The notes beneath the pieces were generated by a model, which saw only the letters and a program-made list of their open reading frames with translations, was not told the DNA's origin and ran no database searches. The translations under genes and the position numbers were made by a program. 8,763 nt of DNA from Deltaproteobacteria bacterium (GTDB taxonomy: Bacteria > Desulfobacterota > Syntrophia > Syntrophales > UBA2210): the NCBI GenBank assembly GCA_016934695.1, contig JAFGSH010000076.1, forward strand, positions 1 to 8,763, given 5' to 3'. The first letter of the stretch is position 1; every line of letters begins with the position of its first letter. Of this stretch, positions 5,922 to 8,763 are shown in pieces.

Positions 5922-7262
5922 TTATTTAAAGGGTAATTTTCCTCTCCCCATCGATTTCATGCCGCCCTTTGTCAGCCTTTTCATGATCTTTCTCATCTCG
6001 ATGTAGTTCTTGAGGACCCTATTGACATCCTGCACCGTGGTACCACTCCCCCTGGCGATCCTCTTTCTCCTCTGACCGTCTATGATCTTGTAGTTGACGC
6101 GTTCTCCCTCCGTCATGGAATCGATAATGGCGGTCGTCTTCACCAGTTCCCGTTCGTCCGGTGAGGTGTTCTTCAGGGCCTTTGCCTTGCCGAATCCCGG
6201 GATCATCCCGAGAATATCTTCAAGCGACCCCATCTTCCGTATCTGCCCCAGCTGCTTTTTCAGATCATTGAGGGTAAATGCATCCTTCCGGATCTTCCGT
6301 TCGATCTCCCGTGCGGCCTTTTCGTCGATCGCCGTCTGGGCCTTTTCGACCAGGGTCAGGATATCCCCCATGCCCAGGATCCTCGACGCCATGCGTTCCG
6401 GATGAAAGACCTCCAGGGCGTCGGTCTTCTCGCCCATTCCGATGAACTTGACCGGTTTCCCGGTGACCTCCTTCAGAGACAGCGCGGCTCCGCCGCGCGC
6501 ATCGCCGTCCATCTTTGTCAGGACAACGCCGTGTATATCGAGCAGTTCATCGAATCTTTCGGCGACCGAGACGGCATCCTGACCCGTCATGGCATCGGCG
6601 ACGAAGAGGATCTCGGACGGGTCCACGGCATCCTTGATCCGCTTCAGCTCGTCCATCAATTCGTCATCGATGTGCAGCCGGCCCGCGGTGTCGATGATCA
6701 GGGTGTCTAAGCCGTTTGCCTGCCCGTCTTCGACGGCTTCGACACAGATCCTGACCGGGTCGCTTTGACCCTGTGGATCATGGACGTTCACGCCGATCGT
6801 TTCCCCGAGTATCTTCAACTGTTCGATGGCCGCCGGGCGATAGACGTCCGCGGGAACCAGCGAGACTCTGTGTCCCTGGTTTTTGAGGTAACGGGCGAGT
6901 TTCGCCGCGGTGGTTGTCTTGCCGCATCCCTGGAGACCCACCAGCATGATCGGTGCGGGGAATCGGTTGGAGAGATTCAGATGGGAGCGTTCCGCTCCCA
7001 TCAGTTCTACGAGCCGGTTGTGGACGATTTTGACGATCTGTTGCCCGGGGGTTATGCTGTCCAGGACCTCCCGGCCGACGGCCCGCTGGCTGACGTCCTC
7101 TATGAATTTCTTGGTTACCCTGAAGTTGACGTCCGCCTCGAGGAGCGCCATCCGGATATCTTTCATGGCTGCCTTGACGGTTTCCTCGTCGAGAACGCCC
7201 CTTCCCCTCAGTTTTTTGAAGACCGCATCCAGTTTCTCGGTCAGATTTTCAAACATGGCCAT
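5922..7262 (-). CDS. ffh: Signal recognition particle protein Ffh (SRP54 GTPase)
   Basis: GTPase subunit of the bacterial signal recognition particle. It binds 4.5S RNA and signal sequences emerging from the ribosome and docks with FtsY at the membrane. The 446 residues match the family. The N domain spans about 1-88. The G domain spans about 100-300, with the P-loop GLQGCGKTT (109-117), DTAGRLHID (191-199), TKMDGDARGGAA (249-260) and GMGEKTDALEVF (275-286). The methionine-rich M domain spans about 303-446, with GMIPGFGK (352-359) and the RNA-binding helix region RIARGSGTTVQDVNRVLK (401-418). C112 in the P-loop stands where Ala or Ser is usual. ATG 7262 directly follows the TAG of the SPOR gene; ATG 7256, giving MFENLTEKL as in E. 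coli MFDNLTDRL, is an equally good or better start. Confidence 0.98.
   Translation of the reverse strand: MAMFENLTEKLDAVFKKLRGRGVLDEETVKAAMKDIRMALLEADVNFRVTKKFIEDVSQRAVGREVLDSITPGQQIVKIVHNRLVELMGAERSHLNLSNRFPAPIMLVGLQGCGKTTTAAKLARYLKNQGHRVSLVPADVYRPAAIEQLKILGETIGVNVHDPQGQSDPVRICVEAVEDGQANGLDTLIIDTAGRLHIDDELMDELKRIKDAVDPSEILFVADAMTGQDAVSVAERFDELLDIHGVVLTKMDGDARGGAALSLKEVTGKPVKFIGMGEKTDALEVFHPERMASRILGMGDILTLVEKAQTAIDEKAAREIERKIRKDAFTLNDLKKQLGQIRKMGSLEDILGMIPGFGKAKALKNTSPDERELVKTTAIIDSMTEGERVNYKIIDGQRRKRIARGSGTTVQDVNRVLKNYIEMRKIMKRLTKGGMKSMGRGKLPFK
6980..7002. repeat. Perfect 10-bp inverted repeat inside ffh
   Basis: gatgggagcg at 6980-6989 pairs perfectly with 6993-7002 around the 3-base loop ttc. 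It encodes part of MGAERSH, Ffh residues 88-94, at the boundary between the N and G domains. There is no adjacent T-run. Confidence 0.8.
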
Positions 7263-7919
7263 CTATTCCGATTCTCTGTTCTTGATAATCAGGCACTTGA
7301 TCCCCTTGATCTTGCTCTCCACAAGGGAGGCGGCCGTCCTTGCCTCGTCATACGTGGCAAAGCCCTGAATCTTCACACGAAACCACTTTCCGGTTCGCGG
7401 GAGGGTTGCCTCATCTATTCGCGGGGCATATCCCATGTGGGACAGTTTTTCCTTCAATCCATCAGTCATGCCTCTGTCCCTGAAAGATGCCACCTGGATC
7501 GTGTATAACCCTCCCCCGTCTCTCTTCTCAGGTAGTGCATCTGCCGTGTCGGAGGGGGTGGCATCCTGGGCCGTGAAGGTTTCTTTTACGTTCTCCCCGG
7601 TCTCCTTGAGCCTTTCGTAAAAGGTAAACTCGACCTTTTCTTCCGCTGCAGGCATATCCGTAACGGCATCACCCTGATCTGCATCCGGAACAGCATCGTG
7701 CCCGGCCGTATCCGGTTCACTATCCATACCTTTTGCAATCGTCTCCTTGATCACTTCCGGGATGCCCTTGGCGATTTTCTCCGGGTAGCTTTCAATGTTT
7801 TTCCCGACCATCACCCCGCATACAAAGGCGAACAGCAGGACCAGCGCGATGGCAAAGGTGAAAAACATCAGGCCGGATCTGCCCAGTTTGAATTCAAACT
7901 CTTCGCTTTTCTGCGACAT
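7263..7919 (-). CDS. Single-pass membrane protein with C-terminal SPOR domain
   Basis: The 218 residues have a short cytoplasmic N-terminus (MSQKSEEFEFKLGRSG), one hydrophobic segment at about 17-39, an acidic low-complexity stretch at about 66-95 rich in D, A and P, a VEFTFYERLKE motif (96-106) of a kind I recall in SPOR proteins of this group, and a C-terminal SPOR domain at about 136-213 (LYTIQVASFRDRGMTDGLKE, then KWFRVKIQGFATYDEARTAA). SPOR domains bind peptidoglycan strands lacking stem peptides and often bring proteins to the division septum. The expected topology is N-in with the SPOR domain in the periplasm. ATG 7919 is chosen because AAGGG lies 8 bases upstream and a longer frame from 8006 would overlap argS by 44 bases with non-conserved sequence. 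The gene lies 43 bases after argS, and its TAG abuts the ffh ATG. It resembles FtsN or DedD only in layout, so I give no symbol. Confidence 0.9.
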   Translation of the reverse strand: MSQKSEEFEFKLGRSGLMFFTFAIALVLLFAFVCGVMVGKNIESYPEKIAKGIPEVIKETIAKGMDSEPDTAGHDAVPDADQGDAVTDMPAAEEKVEFTFYERLKETGENVKETFTAQDATPSDTADALPEKRDGGGLYTIQVASFRDRGMTDGLKEKLSHMGYAPRIDEATLPRTGKWFRVKIQGFATYDEARTAASLVESKIKGIKCLIIKNRESE

Positions 7920-7962
7920 CGGGGTACCCTTGTCCGGGATCTGAACCGTGGCGACTCGAAGC

Positions 7963-8763
7963 TCACATACGTTCCGGTGCTGAAACCCCCAATAGATTGA
8001 GAGCATTCCGGATTACTGTTCCGGCTGATTTGATCAAAAACAGCCGCGCCTTTGTCAGTTCGGCATTATCCGAAACGACCTTGTGCTTGTTGTAAAAGCT
8101 GTGAAATACGGAGGCGAGGTCGTTGATATAGTACGGTATGCGGTGCGGCTCAAACGTCTGTGCGCTCCCCTCGACGATCTCCGGGTACGAGTCGATGATC
8201 TTGATAAGCTCGCGTTCTTCCGGTTTGGTCAGCAGATCGGGGTTGATCTCATGGTAGGCCGGAACCCGGAACCCCTGTTCCTCGGCGTTCCTCATGATGC
8301 TGCGGATCCTGGCGTGGGCATACTGTACGTAGTAGACCGGATTTTCGTTTGACTGCGCCTTGGCAACCTCAAGATCGAAGTCCAAGTGACTGTTGGACCT
8401 CCTCATCAGAAAATTATACCGGGCCGCATCCTTTCCCACTTCGTCGGTCACCTCCCGTATGGTGACGAATTCACCAGCCCTGGTGGACATGGGGACGGGG
8501 ACGCCCCCCCTGAGGAGATTGACCAACTGGACAAGGACGACCTCCAGGTCCTCCTTTTTCCTGCCGAGGGCCTGAATGCACGCCTGCATCCGCGGTATGT
8601 ATCCGTGGTGGTCCGCCCCCCATACGTTGATGACCCGGTCGAAGCCCCGTTCGTATTTGTTGAGATGATACGCAATATCAGCCGCGAAGTACGTGGGAGC
8701 GCCGTTTTCCCTGACGACGACCCGGTCCTTCTCGTCTCCGAAGTCCGTCGTCCTGAACCAGAA
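7963..8763 (-). CDS. argS: Arginyl-tRNA synthetase, C-terminal part (5' end outside window)
   Basis: Charges tRNA-Arg with arginine (class I synthetase). The last 266 residues are visible, about half of a 550-580-residue enzyme; the HIGH motif lies outside the window. Seen, numbered from the window edge: [17 protein letters not shown] (5-21), YFAADIAYH (25-33), WGADHHGYI (48-56), [14 protein letters not shown] (89-102) at the KMSKS position, then the DALR anticodon-binding domain beginning near [12 protein letters not shown] (145-156) and ending in the classic GVSAPERM. The KMSKS-equivalent has Pro-Met-Ser-Thr-Arg with no lysine, a variation known in ArgS. The frame is open to the right edge with no interruption. 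It is the first gene of the visible cluster, 43 bases ahead of the SPOR gene. Confidence 0.97.
   Translation of the reverse strand, partial: FWFRTTDFGDEKDRVVVRENGAPTYFAADIAYHLNKYERGFDRVINVWGADHHGYIPRMQACIQALGRKKEDLEVVLVQLVNLLRGGVPVPMSTRAGEFVTIREVTDEVGKDAARYNFLMRRSNSHLDFDLEVAKAQSNENPVYYVQYAHARIRSIMRNAEEQGFRVPAYHEINPDLLTKPEERELIKIIDSYPEIVEGSAQTFEPHRIPYYINDLASVFHSFYNKHKVVSDNAELTKARLFLIKSAGTVIRNALNLLGVSAPERM

Noticed and set aside
6482..6498. A 7-bp G+C-rich inverted repeat in ffh
   Set aside because: It encodes the strongly conserved DARGGAA motif, so the symmetry follows from the required codons.
6765..7508. A 247-codon plus-strand open frame opposite ffh and the SPOR gene
   Set aside because: It crosses two well-supported genes on the other strand and its translation has no recognisable domain.

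Overview
This window is a stretch of bacterial chromosome coding entirely on the minus strand. Thirteen genes are packed head to tail, and eleven of them are complete. Transcription runs from the right edge to the left: argS (3' part) - SPOR-domain protein - ffh - rpsP - khpA - rimM - trmD - SPOUT RNA methyltransferase - rplS - rnhB - yraN - rsmI - glpD (5' part). The longest gap between genes is 81 bases, and most junctions abut, overlap or are separated by 1 to 20 bases. I see no tRNA, rRNA, CRISPR array, insertion sequence, phage gene or recombinase. Many plus-strand reading frames exist, but they are antisense shadows of these genes.

The gene order, with an argS/SPOR pair ahead of ffh-rpsP-KH-rimM-trmD-(second SPOUT methyltransferase)-rplS-rnhB-yraN, matches what I remember of the former Deltaproteobacteria (Desulfobacterota) and, in part, Thermotoga. 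The cytoplasmic-membrane SPOR protein and the moderately high G+C fit a Gram-negative desulfobacterial or syntrophic lineage. This placement is inference from synteny and protein character; no genus can be named.

Region by region, 7963-8763 holds the C-terminal half of arginyl-tRNA synthetase. 7263-7919 holds a single-pass membrane protein with a peptidoglycan-binding SPOR domain. 5922-7262 is the SRP GTPase Ffh. 3094-5859 is the ribosome and tRNA-modification block (bS16, KhpA, RimM, TrmD, a PF09936-type SPOUT enzyme, bL19). 1283-3092 continues with RNase HII, YraN and the 16S rRNA methyltransferase RsmI. 1-1262 is an FAD-dependent glycerol-3-phosphate dehydrogenase, more G+C-rich than the rest and only 20 bases behind rsmI.

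Most of the cluster serves the translation apparatus: charging tRNA, building and maturing the 30S subunit (bS16, RimM, RsmI), modifying tRNA G37 (TrmD), stabilising the 50S subunit (bL19) and targeting nascent membrane proteins (Ffh). RNase HII and YraN travel with it by conserved synteny. The glycerol-3-phosphate dehydrogenase is the functional outlier.

I found no convincing previously undescribed system. The most unusual sequence structure is a perfect 14-bp inverted repeat with a 5-base loop inside the rsmI coding region, at the linker between its two domains. A smaller perfect 10-bp hairpin lies in ffh, also at a domain boundary.
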